In this document: positions 18,581 through 24,860 of the stretch, piece after piece
Layout: each line of letters opens with the position of its first letter
How positions within the stretch are numbered: the first letter of the stretch is position 1
DNA from: Aneurinibacillus danicus
Lineage (GTDB): Bacteria > Bacillota > Bacilli > Aneurinibacillales > Aneurinibacillaceae
DNA length: 33,656 bases
Direction of reading: 5' to 3'
Assembly (NCBI RefSeq): GCF_007991215.1
Contig: NZ_BJXX01000040.1
Coordinates: forward strand, 1 to 33,656
Program-made: the position numbers and the translations under genes
Notes under the pieces: generated by a model
What the model saw: only the letters and a program-made list of their open reading frames with translations
The model's database searches: none
Told to the model about the DNA's origin: nothing

Positions 18581-18700
18581 GCTTGGCCCTTTGAAAAGAA
18601 TACAAAGTGTGGCAGGGGCGGGAGAAGGGAGGGGCAATGGAACGCCTTTACGCGACTTCCCAACGGAAGAGACCAAGCGTGCGGGCTTTTGCCCACAATC
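18581..18700 (+). other. GC-rich foldable segment
   Basis: GCTTGG (18581-18586) can pair with CCAAGC (18673-18678). Inside are hairpins CTTTG/CAAAG and TTCC-CAAC-GGAA, and after it GGGC-TTTT-GCCC. The GC content stands out from the AT-rich surroundings. It may be a structured RNA or a degenerate element. Confidence 0.3.
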
Positions 18701-18707
18701 CTTCTTC

Positions 18708-18845
18708 TTTCTGTGAAAAACAGAGAAGAATGAAGGAAGGGAGGAGGAACTGAGATTTACGGAAGAAAAAGGCCTTCGCCTTTTTCTACCCTGGATCTTT
18801 TTTCCTCTTCCCTTTCCTTCTTCCTTCATGATTTTCACAGAAAAA
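18708..18845 (+). repeat. Dispersed palindromic repeat, copy E (symmetrical short form)
   Basis: Both tips are present: TTTCTGTGAAAA at the left and ATGATTTTCACAGAAAA at the right. The arms GAATGAAGGAAGGGAGGAGG and CCTTTCCTTCTTCCTTCATG are inverted, with the core GAAAAAGGCCTTCGCCTTTT at the centre (about 18762-18786). The whole 138 bases form one imperfect palindrome without the GTCAGCC extension. The right tip merges with the T-tract of the terminator at 18842-18863. Confidence 0.85.
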
Positions 18846-18863
18846 AGAAGCGGGTTTCCCCGC
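18842..18863 (-). terminator. Intrinsic terminator of the YusG-like gene
   Basis: On the minus strand GCGGG-GAAA-CCCGC is followed by TTCTTTTTTCTG, only a few bases past the stop at 18866. The T-tract is the end of repeat copy E. Confidence 0.8.
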
Positions 18864-18865
18864 CT

Positions 18866-19108
18866 CTAGCACCAGCCCCAATCGCAATCTTCAACATAGC
18901 TGGATGGATGAACGATGTCGGCCGAATCAATGCGGAAAATTCGCTGCTGATCCACCGCGTATCCGGCATTCATCGTGCAGGAGGCCGCATCAAAGGGGAC
19001 GTGGCCAATCTCCTGCCCATTCAACGTCAGGACAATACAATCTTCCGTCACTTCACCACGCACTTTGTTTGTGATATCAATCCGATTTACATCAGGTTGC
19101 TGTGACAT
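18866..19108 (-). CDS. yusG: YusG-like small protein (DUF2553)
   Basis: An 80-residue acidic protein beginning with IDITNKVRGEV and ending YVEDCDWGWC. It resembles the YusG/DUF2553 family of Bacillales, whose function is unknown. Its position next to gcvH repeats the B. subtilis yusG-gcvH (yusH) order and supports the call. Two C-terminal cysteines (CDWGWC) and one at about residue 44 could bind metal, though this is speculative. The ATG has only a modest GGAGGGA site upstream. Confidence 0.65.
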   Translation of the reverse strand: MSQQPDVNRIDITNKVRGEVTEDCIVLTLNGQEIGHVPFDAASCTMNAGYAVDQQRIFRIDSADIVHPSSYVEDCDWGWC

Positions 19109-19180
19109 GAAAATCCCTCCGATACAAAAAGATAATCATAGTATGCCGGTTTACACGGTTTTTTACTCGCTTTCCACCAC

Positions 19181-19217
19181 AAAAAAAGCAGCTTCAAACA
19201 TAGGAAGCCACTTTTTT
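19181..19217 (-). terminator. Intrinsic terminator after gcvH
   Basis: On the minus strand AGTGGCTTC pairs with GAAGCTGCT (one mismatch/wobble) and is followed by seven Ts, just past the gcvH stop. Confidence 0.85.
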
Positions 19218-19223
19218 GAGTTT

Positions 19224-19604
19224 CTATTCCTTTACCATCTCTTCATAAGCGGAAGCATCCATCAACTTGCCTATTTCGCTTTCATCCGCGATTTCTACCA
19301 CGATCATCCACGCTTTCTCATACGGAGACTCATTCACCAGCTCCGGTGAATCTTCCAGATCGCCATTCACTTCCACTACTTTGCCGCTAACCGGCGCGTA
19401 CAGCTCCGATACCGTCTTTACGGATTCCACACTACCGAACGGTTCATCTTGCTTTATTTCGTCACCTACGGACGGGAGTTCTACAAACACGATATCGCCC
19501 AGCTCAGACTGTGCAAAGTCGGTAATTCCGATGTACGCTTTCTTTCCTTCCAGACGTACCCATTCGTGTTCTTTGCTGTATTTCAGATTGGTTGGCAAAT
19601 TCAT
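19224..19604 (-). CDS. gcvH: Glycine cleavage system H protein
   Basis: A 126-residue lipoyl-carrier protein of standard length. The lipoylated lysine is Lys63 in [12 protein letters not shown], and the N-terminal [12 protein letters not shown] and central GDIVFVELP are diagnostic. It shuttles the aminomethyl group in glycine cleavage and in Bacillales also supplies octanoyl/lipoyl groups for transfer to other enzymes. The other gcv genes are not in the window, as in B. subtilis, where gcvH is separate. It follows the CHTC protein gene by 31 bases and probably shares its transcript. Confidence 0.97.
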   Translation of the reverse strand: MNLPTNLKYSKEHEWVRLEGKKAYIGITDFAQSELGDIVFVELPSVGDEIKQDEPFGSVESVKTVSELYAPVSGKVVEVNGDLEDSPELVNESPYEKAWMIVVEIADESEIGKLMDASAYEEMVKE

Positions 19605-19635
19605 TGTTCCGATTCCTCCTTCTGTCCTGTCCGGA

Positions 19636-20091
19636 CTATTGTTCAGCTTCTCCTGTCGTCAATACACGATCCAGGCGCTTCTCAAGCATCTTCAACCCTT
19701 TTTCACCGGCCTGATAATGCCGAAGCTTCTGCTCCTTGTCAAAGACATAGTAAGCGGGAACATACTGATTCTCATAGGCATCCACCAGCTTATAGCTGTT
19801 ATCGATGGCAACAGGATGAATTAATTCATACTGCTGAATCGCTTCTTTTACCGGTCCGGTTTCCATATCTTTCTCCGAACGCGGCATATGGACGCTGATA
19901 ACCCGCAGACCCTGCTCTTTGTAACGATCACGCCAATCGTTCAGCTGCGGCAGCGTCTCCTTGCAGGTATGGCAGCTGATTGACCAGTAATGGACAAGCG
20001 TGGGTGAGCCTTTCAGCTCTTCTTTTGTCACTTCTCCGTTCACCCACTCCGTCACCCCGGTAAACTCCGGCATTTCTTCACGCAATTTCAT
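19636..20091 (-). CDS. TlpA/ResA-like thioredoxin-fold protein (cytoplasmic)
   Basis: A 151-residue redoxin-family protein with active site CHTC at 40-43 ([19 protein letters not shown]) and the cis-proline region [10 protein letters not shown]. It has no signal peptide, so it should act in the cytoplasm, unlike exported ResA or TlpA. It may reduce a partner disulfide or thioester; it sits upstream of gcvH, where B. subtilis has the thioredoxin-like yusE nearby. AAGGAGGCG precedes the ATG. The upstream leader contains AAAGCGAATCGGC (about 20111-20123), identical to part of the structured element copy 1. Confidence 0.8.
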   Translation of the reverse strand: MKLREEMPEFTGVTEWVNGEVTKEELKGSPTLVHYWSISCHTCKETLPQLNDWRDRYKEQGLRVISVHMPRSEKDMETGPVKEAIQQYELIHPVAIDNSYKLVDAYENQYVPAYYVFDKEQKLRHYQAGEKGLKMLEKRLDRVLTTGEAEQ

Positions 20092-20139
20092 GAAAACGCC
20101 TCCTTAAAATAAAGCGAATCGGCTTTTCTTCCACTTCTT

Positions 20140-20145
20140 ATTATA
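20140..20145 (-). promoter_or_regulatory. Candidate -10 box for the CHTC-gcvH transcript
   Basis: A TATAAT on the minus strand lies about 50 bases before the ATG at 20091. The -35 region is poor, so this is tentative. Confidence 0.35.
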
Positions 20146-20209
20146 GGAAATAGATCGATGAAGTATGCGTGAAAGCAGTACACAGCGCAAAAAAGGATGT
20201 TAAATTAAG

Positions 20210-20400
20210 AAAAACTCGCGGGCGGTGCCGCTCGTCCTTTTTCCACACAGAAGACAAGCGGCCGCTTTGTGGCCCTTCGGTCGGACCGGCAAAACATCCG
20301 GGTACCTCGAAGAGGGAGACAATTGCCGGTCTTTCCCTCCCTTCAGGCCACACGCTCCACACGGAAAAAGCAACGGTCGGCACACGCCTCGCGAGTTTTT
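20210..20400 (+). repeat. Structured GGCAAAACATC element, copy 2 (large foldable form)
   Basis: About 190 bases fold into one long rod. The outer stem is AAAAACTCGCG/CGCGAGTTTTT, followed inward by GGCG-TGCCG with CGGCA-CGCC, CTTTTTCC/GGAAAAAG, GTGGCC/GGCCAC, and innermost GACCGGCAA/TTGCCGGTC (20284-20292 and 20323-20331). The apex holds AACATCCGGG, a CCTC/GAGG hairpin and GGGAGACAA. The core is shared with 18270-18334. No gene overlaps it convincingly. Confidence 0.6.
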
Positions 20401-20417
20401 CCTCGATTACAATGGAG

Positions 20418-20463
20418 GGAAAGTATATGTCGCTTTATCACTGTAAAGCGACATATACTTTCC
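20418..20463 (+). repeat. Perfect 20-bp inverted repeat with six-base loop
   Basis: GGAAAGTATATGTCGCTTTA (20418-20437) and its exact reverse complement (20444-20463) flank TCACTG. No T-tract follows on either strand, so it is not an ordinary terminator. It lies between the structured element and the peroxiredoxin terminator. Confidence 0.85.
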
Positions 20464-20471
20464 TATACCCT

Positions 20472-20512
20472 AAAAAAAGGACCTAACAATTTCGCAAAAG
20501 TTAGGTCCTTTT
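20472..20512 (-). terminator. Intrinsic terminator of the peroxiredoxin gene
   Basis: On the minus strand AAAAGGACCTAAC pairs with GTTAGGTCCTTTT around TTTTGCGAAATT and continues into Ts. It is about 40 bases past the stop. Confidence 0.9.
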
Positions 20513-20551
20513 CGTTCTCATGCATCAGCTTTCCTTACAGGCAAACGCGTA

Positions 20552-21097
20552 TTAGCCTTTCAGGTGAGCTTGTCCCGGACGCCAGTTTGCAGGGCACAGA
20601 CCGCCGGATTGGAATGCTTGCAGCACGCGGAGTGTTTCGTCTACGCTGCGGCCAACATCCAGGTTGTGGATTACGGAGTACATCAGCGTGCCTTCCGGAT
20701 CGATGATGAACAGGCCGCGAAGCGCGATACCTTTCTCTTCGATCAGTACGCCATAGTCACGGGATACTTTATGAGTGAGGTCAGCAGCAATCGGGAAATT
20801 CAGTTTGCCCAGGCCGTTCTCGTCACGGGATGTATTGATCCATGCACGGTGAGAATACTTGCTGTCTGTGCTTACTGCCAGTATTTCAGCATCCAGCTCA
20901 GCAAACTGATCGTAAGCGTCGCTCATTGCTGTGATTTCTGTCGGGCATACAAAAGTAAAGTCCAGCGGGTAGAAGAACATTACCAGCCATTTGCCTTTGT
21001 AGTCGGACAGCTTTACAGTACCAAAATTCTCGCCGTCACCCAGAGCTGTTTCCATTTCAAAATCTGGAGCCGGTAAACCTACTAAACGTTCTGCCAT
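20552..21097 (-). CDS. 2-Cys peroxiredoxin (AhpC/YkuU type)
   Basis: A 181-residue typical 2-Cys peroxiredoxin that reduces hydrogen peroxide and organic peroxides. The peroxidatic Cys51 is in DFTFVCPTE, the resolving Cys168 is in GGLCPANW, and the Prx arginine lies in KYSHRAW or later. Its length and motifs are closest to YkuU-type rather than AhpC with its AhpF partner, and no AhpF is nearby. A strong promoter (21173-21201), a CCGGG-TTCG-CCCGG leader hairpin and TAGGAGGTAG lie upstream. The gene is monocistronic. Confidence 0.93.
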   Translation of the reverse strand: MAERLVGLPAPDFEMETALGDGENFGTVKLSDYKGKWLVMFFYPLDFTFVCPTEITAMSDAYDQFAELDAEILAVSTDSKYSHRAWINTSRDENGLGKLNFPIAADLTHKVSRDYGVLIEEKGIALRGLFIIDPEGTLMYSVIHNLDVGRSVDETLRVLQAFQSGGLCPANWRPGQAHLKG

Positions 21098-21130
21098 ATG
21101 TAACTACCTCCTAGATAGAAATATTCTAAT

Positions 21131-21144
21131 CCGGGCGAACCCGG
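21131..21144 (-). other. 5' leader hairpin of the peroxiredoxin mRNA
   Basis: CCGGG-TTCG-CCCGG, a five-pair stem with a UUCG loop, lies between the promoter and the ribosome site. It may stabilise the transcript. Confidence 0.6.
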
Positions 21145-21172
21145 AATAGTGAATGTTTCCGCGTTCTCTTTC

Positions 21173-21213
21173 ATCATAACAAGCATCAAGATAATAGTCA
21201 ATACAAGATTGTA
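21173..21213 (-). promoter_or_regulatory. Sigma-A promoter with overlapping palindrome
   Basis: On the minus strand TTGACT (21196-21201) is followed after 17 bases by TATGAT (21173-21178), upstream of the peroxiredoxin gene. The palindrome TACAA-TC-TTGTA (21202-21213) abuts the -35 box. It resembles half of a PerR/Fur-type box only loosely. Control by a peroxide regulator is inference. Confidence 0.65.
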
Positions 21214-21251
21214 ATTGTTTTAATTAAGCTTGTTAAACTTTTATGAATCCA

Positions 21252-21271
21252 GCGTTACAGCAATGTAACGC
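21252..21271. repeat. Short inverted repeat after the aminotransferase gene
   Basis: GCGTTAC and GTAACGC, seven perfect pairs with a six-base loop. They lie between the convergent-spaced aminotransferase stop and the peroxiredoxin promoter. There is no T-tract; it could be a weak terminator or an operator. Confidence 0.4.
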
Positions 21272-21292
21272 ACATAACGTAACATGCACATT

Positions 21293-22486
21293 TTACGCGA
21301 AAAGTATTCCTGATTCTTTAATACGCAAAATCACATCTTTTAAGACATCCACCGGTTTTACGAGTGCAATGCGTACATACCCTTCTCCCTGCGCACCAAA
21401 TGCATTACCGGGAATAACAACTACGCCTGCCTTCTCCAACAAAGTAAACGCGAACGACTCGGATGTCCAGCCTTCCGGTACGCGTGCCCAAACAAACATC
21501 GTTGCTTTAGGTTTTGGTATATCCCAGCCAATCTCCTTGAGTCCATCCAGCAGTACATCGCGGCGCTCTTTATACAATGCGGCATTTCCGTTCTGCCCCG
21601 GATGCGCAATATCGTGCTCCATCGCCGCTACGGCCGCTTCCTGCACGGCAAGAAAGACTCCATAGTCGATATTGGATTTAACGATGGCAAGCGGCTTTAT
21701 AATCTCCCGGTTTCCGACCAGGTAGCCGATACGGCAGCCCGCCATATTGAAACTCTTGGACAAAGAATTAAACTCTACGCCGATTTCTTTTGCGCCCGGC
21801 GTCATAAGAAAACTCGGCGGACGGTAACCGTCAAACGCCAGCTCGGAATACGCGAGATCGTGCGCTACGATGATCTGGTTTTCTCTGGCGAACGTTACCA
21901 CATCCGCGAAAAAGCCGTCTTCCGCCACGGCGGCGACCGGATTATTCGGGTAATTAAGCACCATAAGTTTAGCACGCCGTTTGATCTCGTCCGGAATATT
22001 CGAAAAGTCAGGAAGAAAGCTGTTCTCTTCACGCAGCGGCAGCGGGTAAATTTCACCTCCTGCCAGCGTAACGCTCGCAAAATAAATCGGATAGCCCGGG
22101 TCCGGCACAAGCACTACATCCCCCGGGTCAATCCACGCTTGAGCCAGATGGGCGAGACCGTCCTGCGATCCCATAAGCGAAAGAATTTCGTGCTCGGGGT
22201 CGAGCCCGACACCGAACCGGTGCCGATACCAGCGGGCCGTTGTCTCCCGAAAGCGAATGGAGCCTTCCGAGGTCGGGTATCCATAGTTCTCAGGATTCTG
22301 TACGGCTTTCGTAAGAGCTTCTATCACAAGGGGAGAAGGGGGTTGATCCGGACTTCCGATCCCTAAGTCAATCACATGCATACCCCTTGCCTGTACCTCC
22401 CGCTTCCGACGGTTCATCTCCGTAAAGATAGCCGATGTAAGCCCGGCAAGGCGTTTCGAAGGCTGAATATTGAGTAAAGTTTCCAC
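21293..22486 (-). CDS. Class I/II PLP aminotransferase (LL-diaminopimelate aminotransferase-like)
   Basis: A 397-residue fold-type I aminotransferase. The PLP lysine is Lys244 in FNSLSKSFNMAGCRIGY. Other family residues are NYPNNP (about 178-183), HDLAYSELAFDG (about 209-220) and a C-terminal GEGYVRIAL with the substrate-binding arginine. The sequence resembles the DapL/aspartate-type group often annotated LL-diaminopimelate aminotransferase, but the substrate cannot be fixed by eye. Translation begins at GTG behind GTAGGGGG. It lies ten bases after the ArsC-like gene, so the two are co-transcribed. Confidence 0.85.
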   Translation of the reverse strand: METLLNIQPSKRLAGLTSAIFTEMNRRKREVQARGMHVIDLGIGSPDQPPSPLVIEALTKAVQNPENYGYPTSEGSIRFRETTARWYRHRFGVGLDPEHEILSLMGSQDGLAHLAQAWIDPGDVVLVPDPGYPIYFASVTLAGGEIYPLPLREENSFLPDFSNIPDEIKRRAKLMVLNYPNNPVAAVAEDGFFADVVTFARENQIIVAHDLAYSELAFDGYRPPSFLMTPGAKEIGVEFNSLSKSFNMAGCRIGYLVGNREIIKPLAIVKSNIDYGVFLAVQEAAVAAMEHDIAHPGQNGNAALYKERRDVLLDGLKEIGWDIPKPKATMFVWARVPEGWTSESFAFTLLEKAGVVVIPGNAFGAQGEGYVRIALVKPVDVLKDVILRIKESGILFA

Positions 22487-22496
22487 GCGGCGCCCC

Positions 22497-22856
22497 CTAC
22501 TTCCAAGTTTTCTCCATCTCTTCTTCTTTGAAGCCGACGGTCGTTTTGTCGCCGCTTACAAGCAGCGGACGCTTAATCAATTTGCCGTCTGATGCAAGCA
22601 GATCAAGCATCTCTTCTTCAGACATATCTTTCAACCGATCTTTCAATCCAAGCTCACGGTACGCCTGTCCGCTCGTATTGAAGAATTTCTTTAAATCAAG
22701 GCCACTTTGCTGCCAGTATTCGCGAAGCTGCTCTTTGGTCGGAGGTTCGTCGACAATCGGGACTTCCTTGTATGTGATCCCCTGCTCGTCCAACCATTTT
22801 TTCGCTTTGCGGCATGTACCGCATTTGTTGTATAAGTACGCTGTAATTTCTGCCAT
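22497..22856 (-). CDS. yusI: ArsC/Spx-family protein (YusI-like)
   Basis: A 119-residue thioredoxin-fold protein of the arsenate reductase (ArsC)/Spx family. The CGTC motif (Cys12 and Cys15) and the C-terminal DGKLIKRPLLV segment are clear. The latter holds the arginine of the family active site. It resembles YusI of B. subtilis, encoded next to gcvH there. Arsenate reduction is not established for this subgroup, which lacks an arsenic operon context. Upstream is AGGAGGATATATACG before the ATG; downstream the aminotransferase gene follows at once. Confidence 0.8.
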   Translation of the reverse strand: MAEITAYLYNKCGTCRKAKKWLDEQGITYKEVPIVDEPPTKEQLREYWQQSGLDLKKFFNTSGQAYRELGLKDRLKDMSEEEMLDLLASDGKLIKRPLLVSGDKTTVGFKEEEMEKTWK

Positions 22857-22892
22857 ACGTATATATCCTCCTCTTTTTTATAGAATAGCATA

Positions 22893-22926
22893 CAAAAAAC
22901 GGTATGCGGAAGGGCATACCGTTTTT
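22893..22926. terminator. Bidirectional terminator between the btu-type operon and the ArsC-like gene
   Basis: AAAAACGGTATGC pairs with GCATACCGTTTTT around a GGAAGG loop. On the minus strand it ends the ABC transporter operon, 15 bases past its last stop. Confidence 0.9.
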
Positions 22927-22941
22927 ACTGGAAGCAAAAGA

Positions 22942-23718
22942 TCAGGAAGAACGTTCCAGAAGGATTTGTGGAAGCAATAAATTCGGATGAGTAACAACAA
23001 GCGGTTTTACTCCGTATACATCCGCAAGCAGTTTCGCTTCCATAATCTCTTCAATCGTACCGCTACGCGTAATGTTTCCGCTCTCCATTAAGACAAGGCG
23101 ATCGCAATACTGAGCCGCCAGGTTTAAGTCATGGAGTACAAGCACCGCTGTCCCTTCCGTTTCCCGCTGCCATTCACGCACAAGATTTAAAATCCCAATC
23201 TGATAGCCGATATCTAAGTACGTCGTCGGCTCGTCAAGCAGGAGCACCTCCGGCTCCTGAGCCATGGAACAGGCAATCGCCACCCGCTGGCGCTCGCCAC
23301 CGCTCAACTGCTCCAGCAGCTTGCAAGCAAGCGGTTCCAGACCGGTCCGCACAAGAGCACGCTGGATGGCTTCCGCATCCCGCGCCGTATTACGTCGGAA
23401 GAAACCATGATACGGGTAGCGCCCCATCGCCACCGCTTCTTCCACCGTAATCGGCAGCGGAGCAAGGCCTTCCTGGCTGACTACGGCCATTTTGCGCGCC
23501 AGCATCTTAGAAGAGTAAGAGCCGAGCGGCTTTCCGTCCAGCGTTACGCTGCCCGCATCCGGTATAAGCAGCCGCGACATCACTTTCACAAGCGACGACT
23601 TGCCCGACCCGTTTGGCCCGATAATGCCCAGCGTCTCCCCTTTTTTCACTTCAAACGTTATATTCGACAATATCTGCCGCTGTCCGATGCGCAGGCTCAT
23701 GTCCGTTATTTGAATCAC
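22942..23718 (-). CDS. btuD: ABC transporter ATPase (BtuD/FecE type)
   Basis: A 258-residue ATPase of a cobalamin/iron-siderophore importer. Walker A is GPNGSGKS (34-41), the signature is LSGGERQRVAIA, Walker B is EVLLLDEPTTYLD, and the switch histidine lies in VLHDLNLA. GTG start at 23718 behind GGGGGTCG. It is the third gene of an operon after the permease (77-base gap) and binding protein. The name is by family; vitamin B12 versus siderophore cannot be decided from this subunit. Confidence 0.85.
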   Translation of the reverse strand: MIQITDMSLRIGQRQILSNITFEVKKGETLGIIGPNGSGKSSLVKVMSRLLIPDAGSVTLDGKPLGSYSSKMLARKMAVVSQEGLAPLPITVEEAVAMGRYPYHGFFRRNTARDAEAIQRALVRTGLEPLACKLLEQLSGGERQRVAIACSMAQEPEVLLLDEPTTYLDIGYQIGILNLVREWQRETEGTAVLVLHDLNLAAQYCDRLVLMESGNITRSGTIEEIMEAKLLADVYGVKPLVVTHPNLLLPQILLERSS

Positions 23719-23795
23719 GTCACGCGACCCCCGTATAAAGTTCTCAACATCTTCGCTTCAATACTTTCCTCGCATTCTCCCGCTCTGCCTGCCCC

Positions 23796-24857
23796 CTAGA
23801 AAAAGCGCTGCCTCCGTTTGCGTAGTAAATATCCGAAAAACGGCGCACCTAAAAACGCGGTAATGACCCCAATGGGCAGCTCCTGCGGGTCCATAATTGT
23901 GCGTGCCAAGGTATCAGCGGCAATTAGCAGAATGGCCCCTGCCACAGCTGAAACCGGCAGCAGCACGCGGTGGTCCGAGCCAACCAGCGTCCGCATGATA
24001 TGAGGCACTATCAGTCCGACAAAACCGATGACTCCCGAAACGGCTACCGCCGCGCCCGCCGTCAACGAAGCCGCCAACAGTACGATGAGGCGCGTCCGCT
24101 CCACATTCATGCCAAGATGATGGGCTTTCTGCTCTCCCAATGCAAGCAGATTCAACTCCCGGGTAAATAGCATAATAACAAACCAGCCGACAATGACATA
24201 AGGGGCTACGGCCACTCCTGAAGACCAATCGCTCAGCGTTAGACTTCCCATCAGCCAGTAGAGAATTTGCTGCATCTTCTCACCCGATATCGACATGATC
24301 AGTGAAAGTCCGGCTCCGAGGAACGCCTGAACCACTACCCCTGACAGCAACAGGGTCTCTATCTGCACCTTACCTGCAATATAGGCGAGTCGATATACAA
24401 TGAATAGAGTCCCTATTCCGCAAACAAAAGCGACCAGCGGCAGCGTCCACTGACCGAGAATAGCCAATCCCTGCCCAAATAGAATGAAGGAAGCCGCACC
24501 GAGTGAAGCACCCGACGAAACGCCGAGAATGTATGGATCAGCTAGCGGATTGCGCAGTACTCCCTGGTATGCGACTCCCGCCATCGCCAGTGCCGCCCCT
24601 ACCAGAATGGCCATCATAATCCTCGGCATGCGAATATTCCAAACAATCACTTCAGCTGCCTTCGGCCATTCTCTCTCCATGTCCGGAACGAATGGCAAAT
24701 GGGAAAAGATAATCTTCCACACCATATTAAAAGACAGTTGTGCGCTGCCGAGCGAAACACTGCCGACAACCGCAAGCAAAAGTACAAAAAGAAGGGGAAG
24801 CAGCCAGAATACCAGCTTCTTCCCAAAACCCTGTTGACCTTCTTTCACAGCCATCAT
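23796..24857 (-). CDS. btuC: ABC transporter permease (BtuC/FecCD type)
   Basis: A 353-residue FecCD/BtuC-family permease with about ten membrane helices. Typical motifs are RMPRIMMAILVGAALAMAGV, QGVLRNPLADPYILGVSSGA and GFVGLIVPHIMR. It works as a homodimer with the ATPase and receives substrate from the lipoprotein encoded just upstream. The start lies within a few bases of the preceding stop, implying coupling. A GTG twelve bases on is a possible alternative start. Confidence 0.9.
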   Translation of the reverse strand: MMAVKEGQQGFGKKLVFWLLPLLFVLLLAVVGSVSLGSAQLSFNMVWKIIFSHLPFVPDMEREWPKAAEVIVWNIRMPRIMMAILVGAALAMAGVAYQGVLRNPLADPYILGVSSGASLGAASFILFGQGLAILGQWTLPLVAFVCGIGTLFIVYRLAYIAGKVQIETLLLSGVVVQAFLGAGLSLIMSISGEKMQQILYWLMGSLTLSDWSSGVAVAPYVIVGWFVIMLFTRELNLLALGEQKAHHLGMNVERTRLIVLLAASLTAGAAVAVSGVIGFVGLIVPHIMRTLVGSDHRVLLPVSAVAGAILLIAADTLARTIMDPQELPIGVITAFLGAPFFGYLLRKRRQRFF

Positions 24858-24860
24858 TCC

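Larger units (their letters stand above)
17768..18865. other. Gene-poor region of repeats and hairpins
   Basis: About 1.1 kb without a convincing gene. It holds repeat copies D and E, the first copy of the GGCAAAACATC element (18270-18334), and a GC-rich foldable segment at 18581-18700. At 18440-18475 there is also a possible minus-strand hairpin, GCTTGT with ACAAGC, followed by GGAGGCG and seven Ts. Short open frames here have no ribosome sites and are ignored. Confidence 0.6.

Noticed and set aside
17127-18845. CRISPR array
   Set aside because: The repeats are long, imperfect, palindromic and spaced by hundreds of bases, and there are no short regular spacers or cas genes.
20428-20487. Nineteen-codon frame starting in the perfect hairpin, with a GGAGGG site
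   Set aside because: Its sequence is dictated by the inverted repeat and the following terminator, and it has no protein-like features.
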